Source: Nephromyces sp. MM_2019 | Taxonomy: Eukaryota > Apicomplexa > Aconoidasida > Nephromycida | Assembly: GCA_015657535.1 (NCBI GenBank) | Contig: JADHZB010000947.1 | Coordinates: 1,309-50,338, forward strand | Length of the DNA: 49,030 bases | Direction: 5' to 3' | In this document: one piece after another, positions 22,801 through 36,100 of the stretch | Layout of the letters: each line of letters begins with the position of its first letter | Position numbering within the stretch: position 1 is the first letter of the stretch | Notes under the pieces: generated by a model | Database searches by the model: none | What the model saw: only the letters and a program-made list of their open reading frames with translations | Told to the model about the DNA's origin: nothing | Program-made: the position numbers and the translations under genes

Positions 22801-25473
22801 TTCTTATCGTAGGCTACGAAAAACTACTACGCTCCTGGTTTTTTGTCACCGGATAAATTTTGCTTTTCATTTTTAACTACGCACAGGCGGATTTGTGGGG
22901 ATGAATGCCAATTTTGTAAGTATCCCGCTGTGCGGTTCAGAGCACAAAACCACCTTTTATTTTTTGCTTTTATGGGTTCTCCAAAGTATTTTCCTGTGGT
23001 AACCGCAATGAAATATGCAGCTGAAATTTTATCACTGAGAGCATGATAAATTTTTTTTCTCGAAAACAGTCAGCCCTGGAGTTGGTGCAGTGTTATTCAC
23101 GCTTCGACACAGCTAAAAACATGAAAAATATAAAAGAGCAGCTTCTTATATTACGCTCGTCCCTCTATAGGTTTAGAATCTTTTATAAGCTGTTTTTGTT
23201 TTATTATCAAATTTGAGACATTGGTACTTACTGGTACCTCAAGTCGGCGCTCAGAAGAGGATGAAAGTCCTACTTCTATACAGTGGAATTTCATTTTATC
23301 AAAAAATTATCATTGATTCGATATTTCCAAATTGGTATTTTTGGTTGCTTTAAGTATCTTAAGTGATTGCTGACTGTAAAAGCAGGAAAATTGCGGTGGC
23401 TGAAGACTTTTCTTACGTATTTATAAATGATAGCTACTGGTCATGATCAGAGGTTGTCAGGACTTACAAGCAGAGTACTAGTCGGACTTTTCTATTGTTC
23501 CACGTGGTGACCCCTAGAAAATTTTGAGTGTCACCATACGGAGTTATTTCACGTAATTTTCGTCTCAAATATTATAAACAGCAGGAATCATTAAGAAAAT
23601 CTAGTATTTTCCTTCGTGGTTAGTTTTTTTTGTAATAATTTGCTAGTTGACTGGCACTAGAGTTTATTGAGGGCTCGGAAATTATTTTCAAAGGCTCCGT
23701 GGAGATGTAGCACTTACTCTGCGGGAAATTTGACGCTAAAAAACTTCCTGTTCATTAATATAGCCTTTAGCGTATTATCTGGAATCTCAACATTGCCGAC
23801 TATCTTTGCAAATTCAACTTTGACCGTTTTTAACCCGCCTTGCCAGACGACCTCAGCGGCTTACTCTATCATTGACAATTTAGAAATTTTTTCGATTCCT
23901 TGTCCAGTTATTGAAAGGTGTAAGTTATGGTGTATCGCTCGCTGATATACATTCCTGCGCCCTTTCAGGTTGCTGTAGGCTTTACTTTTTGGTTAGCGAT
24001 CTATGTATACATTAGGTAAATGACGAGCCGTTTGCCGCTACACGGCAATTTTGCTAGGTAAGCGATGGACCAGACAGAGAAAGGATAATGAAGCTTCCTA
24101 CAACCCGAAAGTAAAGTATTTCGTTAACCGTAGTATCCCTTCTTACACTACCCTTGAGTGCAGAGCCTTTCAGCTGGAATGCAGTATCCCTTGAACTAAG
24201 TTGATTACCCCGTGCTCTCTGCAGAGAAGCAATTCTGGTAGCTCATGCAATCTTGATTTGAGTTCTTTCGTTAAGATCGCTGCTATACACATCGCCAGGC
24301 ACACTCAAATGTTTAACACTCAAATTAATTAATGTGCATTGCTTTGACGATCCTAGCATAGAATTTCGCGAAAGAGGGGCTCACCATGAGACGCGGTAGC
24401 AAGTTTGTGTTGAAAGCAGTGTGATAATAGCCATTACAGCTAATAGTATCATATTCCGGAACCCCCTTAGTGCACGCTACTTTCATCATGACTCGGGATG
24501 GTATTCGTCACGTAGTGCTTATGCTGAAAATACTATTGAGAATCCCGCTATTTATATATTCGGTTGATTTCACCTACATCTCTAAGGTGAAAGGTAATGC
24601 ACATCTATCGAGAAAAAAGATGTGATTGTCCCGTGTATCAGGGGTCTAAAACTCGTATTAACTTGCATGCCACAAAAATATATTTGAGGCTACTTTTCCG
24701 ACTTGTTTGCAAAAAAAAGGGAAGGGTTCCCAAAGGGTTTAGAGAGGTGCGGTAGGACCCTCTCAGATATTTGTCGAGGCTGGATCACTGCCAACCGCTT
24801 CTCATTTGTAGTATCCCCAATTCTGCTGGTGGTTGTAGTACCTTAAATTTACAAATGCCAGCCTTGCTGCGCCGTTTTTTTGAACATGCGCGCTAGGTGA
24901 AAATCGAGATATCATGAGATGGCGTGGTTATATAAGGGCATACCCTATAGGTTTTCTGTAAAGTAACCTATCGATGATACTGTCACTCAGTGATTTGTGA
25001 ATAACCATCAATAAAAGTGTAGTTAGCTGCGAGGCGCTGTGAAAACTGGAGGCTGCATCACTTGTGCAAGACCCCCGTGGCAGCTTTTGCGCCATAAATA
25101 TTGCTAAAACTTTGGGTAGGAATCTTCTACAGTTATGCGCTTCTACGGGCGATGAAAATGTATTGTCGGGGCGACGCACTTCTTGCGGTATTCCTTATTA
25201 TAGATTGGCGGCCTAATTTCAATCGCATTTTAATGGCACAATGCATTTTCATGTTTTATGCGTTGTAGCGAGGTGCTTTATTACTTAATAGAGACACGAA
25301 AATGATATTACTTTCTGTTCTTACAATCAAAATTTTCAAAGTGTCCGTCACCCCAGGGAACTTCTTGCAAACCCAACCTTTCGCCGTATTCGCCCCATGA
25401 AACATGTTGATGGTGGCCACTCTAAAGCGAGAAAGCGATGAATCCTCGAATTTATCAGTAATAGTAGGTTTGA
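19806..25473. other. Long stretch without a supported gene
   Basis: No phase-consistent exon chain was found, although genes made of very short exons could hide here. A GT-rich microsatellite occupies about 20744-20790. The frames at 21810-22100, 22843-23046 and 23667-23945 (+) and 24928-25179 (-) have no recognisable domain. The last has the most ordinary composition and would be the first to test. No tRNA-like or rRNA-like sequence was seen. Confidence 0.45.
20744..20790. repeat. (GT)n-rich microsatellite
   Basis: GTGTGTG runs interrupted by GG and GC on the plus strand. Confidence 0.8.
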
Positions 25474-28400
25474 ATGATGGATTGTTTAGATGACTCTGGT
25501 TTTGAATCCCTAGAGGACCGCTCTGATGATATCACAGAAAATGCTGAAAAAATTTCAGAACCTATTTCAGAAGATGCAAACTCAAGACACATAGATATAT
25601 TTAAGAGCTTGCGTAGCAAGAAGTTGATGCTGAGTGCCTCTAGCAGACTAGTAGGCCAGCAGCTCAAAGAAGTTTGCCGAAAAGGTAGCTTCCATTTTAT
25701 AAGTTACTTACTTGCCTTATGAAACTTACTTTGAAGAAATTCGGTTTATAGTAAAGTGAAAAGTATGATAAGATTTGAGCCAATTTGTCGGGTATAAAAT
25801 TGCCTTGATGTGTTAAATGTGCTATCTCTGTATTTGGGTGCCCAACCATAATATTTCACGCTACTGTTAGATTTTTGAGCAATGAGTGATTTTTTATTTT
25901 TTATAAAGCCTAATTTTTTTGTTTCCAAGAGCAAAAATTTTACTTCTTCAAAACATTGCAATGAAACTATTCTACGCAGAAAATGAAGGTTTTTCTCTAT
26001 TAAAAAGTGGTCCCAAGGACATGTGGAGCGATAGGAATCTTCAAGTGATTAAGAGGCAACGAAATAGCTCGCTTGCTTCGGGGAACTTACAGCCATGTAG
26101 TTCGAAGTCAAAGCAGCCTGGCTGGAAAGAGTTGAATGTGATAGGCGGCTATAAGAATGCGGAGCCCACACTTTCTGATGTACTTCCCATCCGTGAAACG
26201 GGAAATCTTAAACGCAAAACTGCCTTCCCTTCAGATTCAAGAGGCTTTAAAGATAAAGGCAGCAATGATCGCGGCAGCCATGTGTTAGGTATCACAGCGT
26301 TGCCATCTGCCAAGTTTTCCACGTTAGACCGTCATGCAAACTATCATACCTCAACGCGTGAAGTAACGCCAAGTGAGGCAGCCCATGGAAAAGATATCTT
26401 GGGCGCAGCTAAGCGCGATATCTCCGCTGATGAAGATTTGGCATTTGAGAAGCACGTTACATGGCCTTGCGCTGGTGAGAATGCTTTGCGTAAATTGAAA
26501 GGATTTTACAACTGTCCTAATAGTGCTATTTCTGGTGCTCTTCCTAACATGGCCCAGTCCATGGATAGGCTTCGAGCTGCTACTGAACAGGAAACGTCTA
26601 TATATACAGTAACTACTCCAGTAGGCTCGAATAGTCAAGCTGAAGACACGCAGAGTTTCTCTGAAGAATTAAGCACCGAACTGCCTGCATTTGATAGCCA
26701 TCCATCTGTAATTCAGGAATCCTGTAGCATAGCAATAAAAAAAACCCCCTCTGCTAGCAGGAAATATACATCGATGCCGAGGGCAGAGCCGACAAGATTT
26801 GGAATTAATTTGCAAAGAAAGGGTAGATTGCTTTCGACTTCAATGAATCCAATTGGCCCTAATGTGTACGAAAAGCTATTTGCTGACTCACGTTATGAAG
26901 CAGATGAAACTTTGCAATCACGTGAGTTATATTGTGGTGAAAGCGATTTAGAAGTCCATAAGGTACATACGACGCTCAATGTTGGGCCTAGTGAACGTCT
27001 TAGTTTCCCTTTAACAGGAAAATCAAGCTCAGAGGCTACAAAAAAACCATCCATGGGCCATTTATTTGTCAAAGGGTTACGAGATAGAATTAAATTACCT
27101 GGCCAAAGTAAGCGAAGTTTGGAATTTTATGAGAAGAAATCCGCAATTAGCAAACAGGGAACCCTTGACTGTGACTCGGAACAACTATACGATGTTTCTC
27201 TGCCGAAGAACTTTGATGGCCTAACTGAAAGTCTTGAGAGAAATGCTCCTTACGTAGTTAAGGATGTTGTCGAGGATTGGGTCTCCCCTCCACATCAAAT
27301 GAAAACTTCTACTCCACCTAGCAGATCACTGTCTGAGCCATCTGATGCAACGGTGGCTCCGAAGGAGGGGAGACATTCTAAAATTAGTTTGGAGCATGGA
27401 GTCACGGATAAATTTAAAAAATTTGGCGACAGGCCTCAGAAAATTTCCGATATTTTTGCTAATATGCGCAAGAATAAGTGCGGACCGTCTCATCGTATTT
27501 TACACAAGCAGCGTTTGGAGGAGGATTTTGATACAAAGGTTTTATCTCCCATTATAGAGGCTTTTTCTCTAAGGGACGAAGAGGTAAAAGAGGCAGGAAT
27601 GCAAGCTTCAAGTTTAAGCTTAGAAAACCCAGCAGGTACCCAAGAACAACTAAAAGTAGCCACAGAAGACTTATTTAACTTCTTGTATAATGGAACCAAT
27701 TCTTCAGGTGATAAAATACCAGAAGAAGTTAATAAACTAAAGTTGCTTCTACCGTATATTACTGATGGCAAAGAAAGGGAAGCCCCGTATTCAGCCAGTC
27801 ATCTTGAAGGCAGGTCTTCTTGTGGGGCTGAAAATTTTGCCTTTAATGCTGTGATTGAAGCCAAGAGAGATTCCAGTATTCCTGATAGCATAGAAAAGAA
27901 ATACTTAGCTCACCTTGCAGGCAATTCAGTTAAGCGTGGAAGGATTGCTCGCTTCTTTAAAGATTCAACGCTGAGGTGGATAAGGAAGCGCCTTAATTTA
28001 TACGAAGAACTTCATCTCTTTAAATCTGGATGGAAGTCTAGATATGATGAAGCTAATATTTTTTCTTCATTGCGAATCACTCCAGAAGAACATATCCCTT
28101 CAATCGAAGGTATAATCCCGGATACCAGTGAGGTGGATCCATTTAGTAAAGGAAATAATTTGTTTGAAAATATTGGTGAACACAACTTAACGCTTCCTCT
28201 GCTAACAGAATTTCTAATGCATAAGAATCATGCTCTCATTAGAAGAGAGCTGTTGATAGAATATTGCCAGTTCAATATTTTCTCCGACAAGGCTGTGTTG
28301 CTCAATGCAATGCGGCTTGCTTGGGGACGTACGCATGCCTTCCCTGCTAGCTTATATCAGGTTATTGATGCACTAGATAACGGCCAAGATATTAATACAG

Positions 28401-30062
28401 CGAGTGATACCATGAATTCGCATTCACTACCTCATGGAGATATTCCTGCTTCTACTTCATGCTCAGAGAATAATCGGAGTGGTATCACCACTTCTGAGAT
28501 ATCACCTCTGAGTTCTTTCAAACTTGCTAAACCAAGCTGTGAGGGTACTTTTTGCAGCCCTAAACAAGTACTTCTTTGCTTATTTTATTGCGAGAATATA
28601 GTCAGTCCTGCTGAAATGGGAACGATAATTCAAGGCAGAATAATAGGGGCTAGTGGTTCTGCAGAGGATAAGAAGATTTTACAGAGTAATTTCCCATCGC
28701 AAAAAACTTTAATCGTTGACGAAATATGGTAAGTACCTTTGCACGGTTTCTTTGAGTTCAATACCTCGTTCAGATCCGTTCTAGCCTTTAAACTTTGTGA
28801 GTTACACATGTCCTGCTTAAACTACTTCTATTGCCAATGGGCCTTGGCTGCCTTATTATATCTCATGAATTTCCTTAGCCTTCTTGAAGCCTAGAATTTT
28901 CGATTAAAATTAGTCTTGGTATGAAGTTTGATTCTAGGATTCCCCTGCCTCTTTTTATTAGTGCGTGTATATATATTGACTGGTTGACCTACTTTTTACA
29001 GCGAAATGACATTTTACTGAATCCGTGATACTAAATTTTTTGGAATGATTTAGCGAAATGTTGAGCTACTAGTTAAGAATCTGGAACACCTCTTCTAGGT
29101 GTCCTTTACCACTTAAATTAATCTTTAAATATGATGTATAGTGTTTATTTTTCTGTGGTAAATTAATTTAAGGTCATGTATAATGTCTCCTTTGTTGCTG
29201 ATAAGACGTTGCTGTCTGCATCACAGAATAAGTTTGCTCTTAGATAACAGGGAGCGAAAAAAAAATAGGAATAGCACATAGAGTGCAATAGCATTGTTAA
29301 ACTAATTTTCGGACTGTAGGATGCGATTTGAATATTTATCCAATGATTTTATGTGCTTGTTGATTAATAGGATGAAAATTATGTATTTACGAAAATGAAC
29401 ATTATTAAGGGCCATAACTGTTTTGGGCGCACATTTAGTTTTCTTTCATACTCTCAAACTATTGCTTTACAAGAGATTTATCTATTCTAGGCAATTTATT
29501 ATATAAAATAACTATATCACCTAATGAACATAACTTTAACACATACTTGATTAATTCGCGCTATGGTTTTCCCCATAATGCTAGGTGGAACTTTATATGG
29601 AATGAAAGCTCACTATGGCACAAGGATTGGCATGCAAAGGGTGAAGTAAGCAAGACTAATTCCACTGACCAAGTCAAGGACGAGTGTCTTCTTTTATTAT
29701 TTTTTCACGGTAAAATGACCAAAAGGCTTGAGGAGACCGTGTTATTTCCACATCTTACGCTGCCGATGAATCTTTTATCTTTTTGAGGAAGCTAGTATTG
29801 GGTGAAGCTGCTTTGGCCGGTAGAGTGCCCCAGGTCAGTGGTCTTCGATACGGAATTATATACTATTTGCTAGTCGCGGGGAGGTAAGATTTACTCCTAC
29901 AGACTTGATAAAAAGAGCGAATCAAACTTTTTGAAGATGAATTCCAGTGTTTTCTACACTCCTGTTAAGACAAACGAACGATTAATGGTTTCAATTATTT
30001 TGGTCATGATTTGTAAAATTTCCCGGTATAGTGGGATAACTCTAAGCATACATCGATTTTAA
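25474..30062 (+). CDS. Large unrecognised protein, about 1,091 residues
   Basis: Five exons are proposed: 25474-25684, 25932-28728, 29585-29645, 29792-29883 and 29948-30062. Exon 2 is the longest exon in the window (932 codons) and ends at a strong donor (ATATG|GTAAGT). The start is the ATG-ATG pair at 25474. Most of the chain is polar, Ser/Lys/Glu-rich and probably disordered. The segment near residues 830-890 (TLPLLTEFLMHKNHALIRRE onward) looks folded and helical. The extreme C-terminus is Trp- and hydrophobic-rich (IWWNFIWNESSLWHKDW across junction 2/3; RYGIIYYLLVAG at the end of exon 4). I recognise no domain. The last exon is uncertain: exon 4 joins equally well in phase to an exon at 31174-31261, which would carry the gene across the minus-strand neighbour. 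Gene reality is well supported; function is unknown. Confidence 0.7.
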
Positions 30063-30199
30063 AGGATGTTCATGCTGCTAAATTCTCGAAAGTTATATAT
30101 TTTTTTAGTACTTGCCTTTCGCCCTTTGGAATTTTTTCATGGCCGAAATTGAAATTTTTGAAATCCCCCGACCCGCTAACTAGTGTGATACCCTGTTTA

Positions 30200-33100
30200 T
30201 TACAACAACCAGGCATTGGCATAGCGCAGCTGTAGCTGAATAATGAATCAAGTAATTTTGCTTTATTTCATCTTACGAATCGCCCGGACAAGCTCTGCTT
30301 TGCTGTTGCTTTAAGCACTGGAACGTCATCCAAAAGGATAATTGTGCTATTTTCATCTAGGACAACTCCTAGGGTGTACCATATGTCTTGCATCTTTAAA
30401 TATAAAAGGCCTCGTTTGGCAATCTCTAAATCCCTTAAGCTTGCTCTTCTAGACTTACTAACCAGTTTTTTATGGGGAATAGCCGATATTTCATAAGGAG
30501 TACCTTCTTCAACCTTTAACAGTCTAATCTAAAATTTAAGTTAACTCTCTACTTTTTTTCCTGCAGCTTTAATTTTTGATGAATTTGTACCTTAGCCGTA
30601 GTCGATCCAATTGTATCTATGACAGCGAGTGAAAAGGTCTTTTGGTCGAGAGCTTGAAATACCAAGCCGAGCATAGCGGGGTGAACAAGTCGAATCGCTG
30701 AGGAGACCTTTATTCCCCGATCAAAGTGATGACAATAGGACGCATAGGAAATCATGACGTGGCTGCATCAGTTGTAATTAATGGCTATGAGCTGACTCAT
30801 ACAAAAAATTTTCTTTTAAAAAAATATAAGGTACCAAATTTTGGGGCTTGAAGGTATCGTTTCTCCGTGAATATAGCGTTCGTAATTATCTCCATGAAGA
30901 GTAAATGCAGAGCCTGAAAGTTCACTTATGTAATGTAGCAGTTGTGCTTTAAGTAAGGGTATTAAGATTACCTGGCAAAAATTTCCAACTCTCGTTTAAC
31001 GGAAGTGAGAAATCCTGATTTTTTTGCTTTGCGCATTCTTTCTGGGAATTTTTTGAGTGGCCCTTATCGAAATCAAAATCTTTGGTAAAGGAAAATAATA
31101 TTATATCAATTATGACTCAATATTAGAAAAAGACGCACTGGTGTAGTATTTTTCGATTTTCTTTGATGCATAGGTATATGTCACGGGAACTGCTGTATTG
31201 TATGCCGCTGGAGCTTGATTTCCATTTCGCTGCGAATCTATTATCCATATTCAGAAGCAAGGTAAGTCATATAAGCGTTAATTTCTTCGTTTATTACGGT
31301 CCAAGTTAGCAAAAAAAAATCCACCTTCATGATTTTCAAAGGGGGACAATGATAAGGAGCAACACATAACTTGTCCCCTAATGTCATCAACACCTAGTCC
31401 GACTGTTCCTCTCAAGGAACTGCGAAATTCTGCTTCAGATATTTTTTCATCCATAAGATAAGCTTCTGCAACCTAGCGCATTAAAATTTGGTAGAGATGA
31501 ATTTTTTATGATAGAAAAGCGGCTATCGATATCCCTAACCGTTCCCTTGAAGTTAATAGTAAAGACGAATTTTCCTGAAAAATTAGGCAGCTTCTTGGGG
31601 TTCATAGAGGGTGATAAAATCCCCTGAAGTTAAACAATAATATAAGAGGTAGAATGATAAGTTTTAATTTTATATGGATGATGCCTGAGAATTTTCCCGA
31701 AAACTAGCGATTTTGTCAGAATTTATCTCGAAAGATTTCCAATTTTTGTTATCAATATACTGGAATATTATTGCCACAGTCCCCTGGTTCGATTCCTTGA
31801 CTAAATCAACTTTGAACGCGCCAGAATCATGCTGGAAGGCTCCCCGAAGAAGCATTGTCCCTATGAAGAATTGAAAAGAAGAAAAATTGGATACCTTGAT
31901 TTATATTTATTATCTAAGGCGTTAACGGGAAGTGCAGGTTCGAATAAGTAAAGGTGAAAGCATAATCGACGGCCGTGCGTGGAATAAGCAAATGACGAGA
32001 GTAACAAACACACTGATTTCAGTTCACTCAAGACTTAGCTTACCGTAATGATTGCTTCCTCGTATCGACGATTCGGTCACTACACAAAGCTTTTGGCTAC
32101 TATGTGTTCCATTCTCTTCGGCGACAATAACTTTCCATATTGATGGCCCTCTTACGGAGTTATAATCGTCTATTATGTAGTATCTCGAGTTTATGTCAAC
32201 GTCAGAGAAATTATCCGAGAAAGTTATTGATTTTAGGGGCTCAGAGAACATTGAAATAGATTCGAGCTGCTTGATAAGCGCCTTTTTTTGGCTTAGCATA
32301 GTATCTATTTGTAGTTCAAATGAGTGAAAAAATTCTTGTAAATCTTTTCTTTTTGAATCCAGCTTTTTCTGATCTTCTCTTCGCTGCCCGACAATTGAGT
32401 ACAGTTGTTGCATTCTTGTAAAACTGGCCTCAATAGATTCATGGAGCCCCATAACATGATGCTCCATCATTTTGTTTAAAGATTCTATCATTCCCAGTTC
32501 TTTCTTATGTGTCTCTGCAATTTCCTTTGAGCCGCTTTGCGGTTCAGAAACTTGGTTGTTTTTATTTTTCGCATTAAATTTCGTTCCGATCCGATTCTGC
32601 CTCTGGTTGGTACCATATGATAAAGTTTGGAAGCACCGCTATTATTAATGAAATTCTAAAAATGATTCGATGCTAAGTCACCTGTTCTTCACTTTCGTTT
32701 GTGTGTGCAATTTCTTTTCTTTTGGGTGCAGAATTTTCATTCAGCTTGTCTGGATTATGTGTCCTTAGCTCATTCTTGATATCATACTGCAGGATAGTAC
32801 ACCAAAATTTAGCACCATTACGATATTTTCAGAACCTCCCCTTGAAATTAGTAGTACTTTAATATCTTGTACCCCCATAAGCCAGAGCGCGTTCTGCTCT
32901 GTTTTCTGATTACGGCTGAATATTCTTTTGTGGGACAAAAGCGCATCTGCGGGATACCTAAAACATATATTAGGGGAATGCACGAAAATTTCAGGTATAA
33001 GAGGTTTCTTCATTCTATTTACTGGCAGAAGGTTCCTCTAAGGGGGGTAAGGAAGAAAAACTCATCATTCTCAGCGTCTGGCGGAAAGCTCTTCACTCCA

Positions 33101-36100
33101 TTATTAGATAAGGGTACCGCCATGTAATCTTTGGGAAACCCAGGAAAGCTCATTTTATGCACTACGATCACCCTGAAGAAATGAGTGCAAATCTGTTTTG
33201 GACTATGCCATTATCGATATATATGGGAAACAAAAATATTCATCTTGATTAAAATGTGACAGCAATACTTCGCTTAGCACTGGTACTGTCAACAGGTAAC
33301 ACACCCGCCGTGATCAGATATTATTCCCATCTGCAAAGCTGCTAAGCACACAGGAGAATTCGCCTGGTATGTCGTAAATCCAAACACTTTTTGGTTATTA
33401 GACTCCAATCCGCAATCTTTCGGACATCTTGCTGAAACTCTTGGCAGGCTTGAAGCCTTTATTCCACTGCTTAGGAATGTGTCGGAGCATTGAAGCTTGA
33501 TGGAAGGCAGCTGTATCTCTGGTACAAAGGAGCTATATCGTAAATAAAGGACCCTATATCAAAGTTTTTCGGTAAGATGCTCAAAATATAAGGTGAATGA
33601 TGCGACAATTCTAGCCTATTTTCACAGGTCCTTTTACTTCTTCCCGACGACAGTGGCAAGACGGAAACAGACTGTCCCGAAGTAGTCATGTAGGCCTCCA
33701 ATACTTTAGCCTCATGAGACTTTTCGTTGAACCTCACTAGTAGACCCTCGCCAACGTCGATGTATCCTGTGCCATTGCAGCAGTTATTGGATTAGGCATT
33801 AATACCCTCGGTGAAAATTTGCATTATGCATTTTTGGAGTCTATTGCAGTGTGAATTGTTTTTTATACAAAATACCTGCTGGTATTTCCTCTGCTCCGCA
33901 GGAAAATACTATATCTGTTATATACCTATGAAGAGCAGACTTGTCACACTTTGATCATTTCTCTACAAAAAAATATAGCTGTCCGAACCTTTTACTGCGC
34001 CCATATTTAGTAAGTAGAACTATATCAGAATTGCTAATAATGATATCCCAGCTTGAATATGCCTGGGGATTTATTCGCAGGACTTCTAGTAGCTTGTGAA
34101 TGGCTATTCCCTTGGCATCAATCATGTAAGGAGGGAAACCAATGATTGACCTGCTCACACCGACTCTTCCACAACTTCTGAAAACTGTTTATTGTATAGT
34201 CGGATTCATATATCACTAATACTTTAAAGCCGACAAATCACCTGGTGAATTATTAAGCGAGCTTAAAAAGCTGAAGGAGGGGTTTGAGACTTCCTTTTCA
34301 ACCTGATAAAAATGTTTTATAGGGAAGAGTTGAGACTCGTGAGTTTAGATTCCTCGAACCATCGCTTGCACATATCCTCCCCTAGCCGGTAGTACTCCTA
34401 AAATAATTAGACATGACAGCATGATGTATTTACTATCATAACCATTTTAAGCCTATAAGCAATAATTTGCCCAATCTTAAATTTGAGAAATAAGAATGTA
34501 CTTAAAAGCTGCTTTTGGAATATCTTGGATCACTTAAAACAAGTGAAAGAGATGTACTCAAAAAAGTTAGGTCTAATCTAGCAGAATATTGACGCACCCT
34601 CCGCTCGAGCCACCTTGCAAATCGGCGTGGTCGTAAGATGGCAATTCACAGCATTCTCCTCTAGAGTTGATAACTCGACCTCGCATCCTATCGAAAGACG
34701 AAAGCACAGCCCCAAGTGTTTAGCTTTTCTTTTAAGTTTCCTTCAACTATAGAAACCTGGGGGGCAAAGGTATATGGCGGACTCTGAGTTAGCTACTTCA
34801 TCAAAAGTGGTTTGACATGCTATTGCTGTGTATGCGTTGTCTTCGGCCGTGCAGTCCTTATCGTAAATCTATGAGCGGCATAGAAATAATGCCTTGCGTA
34901 GTAATAATAATATGTATTTCAGACTCTAGCACGGTTACCCCTGGGTTGAGCATGAATGGTAAAATCGTTTCAGGTGCCAAATTTGTTCTGGACCATAGCT
35001 GTGGTTAAAAAAGTATTATAAAAAGTAAGCAAACCTCGTTTCTTCGATATTACCATTTGTTCAACTAACAATCTCAAAGCTTGGGGCACCTTTTATAAGC
35101 ACAGTAGATGTTAGCACGAAAGGTGCTTGCTGATTCTCATGTAAAAAGACTGGATGGCTCCACACTTCTCCATGCAATGGAGCCAAAACGAAGTCTATGA
35201 CAGTTATTCCCTTTATCTCAAACCGCAGTGGAGCCTTCAAATTTTTGGAAACAAAGACATACTCTCCACTTTCTGGTGGCAATATTAAGCCCTTTATATC
35301 AACCTGTAGTATTATAGCACAGGAAAAATATTAAACCAACTCAACCCTAGCTTGAATGCCATAGCTTCAAAATTGAGCTAAGCTTTTTTTGGTACGCAAT
35401 TGATAGGTGGCATATACTAACATACACTTATTTTCCCTTCAATTGGAATTCCGTGGTTTTTTAGCACATCTTCATTTATCTTGAGCTGCTGGGTATAAAA
35501 CTTCCATTCTTTTCTTTGAGCATTCTGGAAAAAAGGCAGCGAGTCAGCTTTATTTACTATTTACTCTTAAAATCGAGCGGCAATGATAAACGCAGGTACC
35601 TTTGCTTGGTCTGGCTGTGAGACGGTGACTACAGCGCCGTAGCCTACTTCATCTAGCGTTTTGGCAGCTTTTAGTTCAGCAACCAGTTTGTCATGCTGGT
35701 CCTCAACCTTGTGAATAATTTCTTCTAAGTGAGCTTGGTCATTTGCGTAATACCGAAGTTTTGATACGATCTGTGCGAGCTTTGCATGACTGTAACTCTC
35801 TTTACTTAAAGATATGAAGCGTGGAAAACGGTTTGCTTCCTTGGTCATCTCGACATGTTGTATCTTAGAGCCCCGTATCTAATTTAAAAAAGGAAACATT
35901 ACTCCTAAATTATATCATTCCTTTATGTTACGAGCATAGCACTACCGATATGTTGCAGTAAGGTTTTTCTTCTGATGAAGGTAAGCCTGCAGATGTTGAC
36001 GTAGAGTAGGCATTACTCTTGCTTCTAGGTAACCATGATTGGTGCATTTTTATCGACTAACCTTCATTGGGACTTTGATTACACTCCTTACTCATGGAGT

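Noticed and set aside
22888..22917. CGDECQFC, a CxxxCxxC pattern like a radical SAM cluster motif
   Set aside because: A single short frame with no flanking exon that continues a radical SAM domain. The residues around it do not match any radical SAM family I know.
31784..31801. GGTTCGATTCC on the plus strand, matching a tRNA B box
   Set aside because: There is no A box or acceptor stem upstream, and the bases lie inside a well-supported minus-strand exon of the LAP/CCp-like gene.
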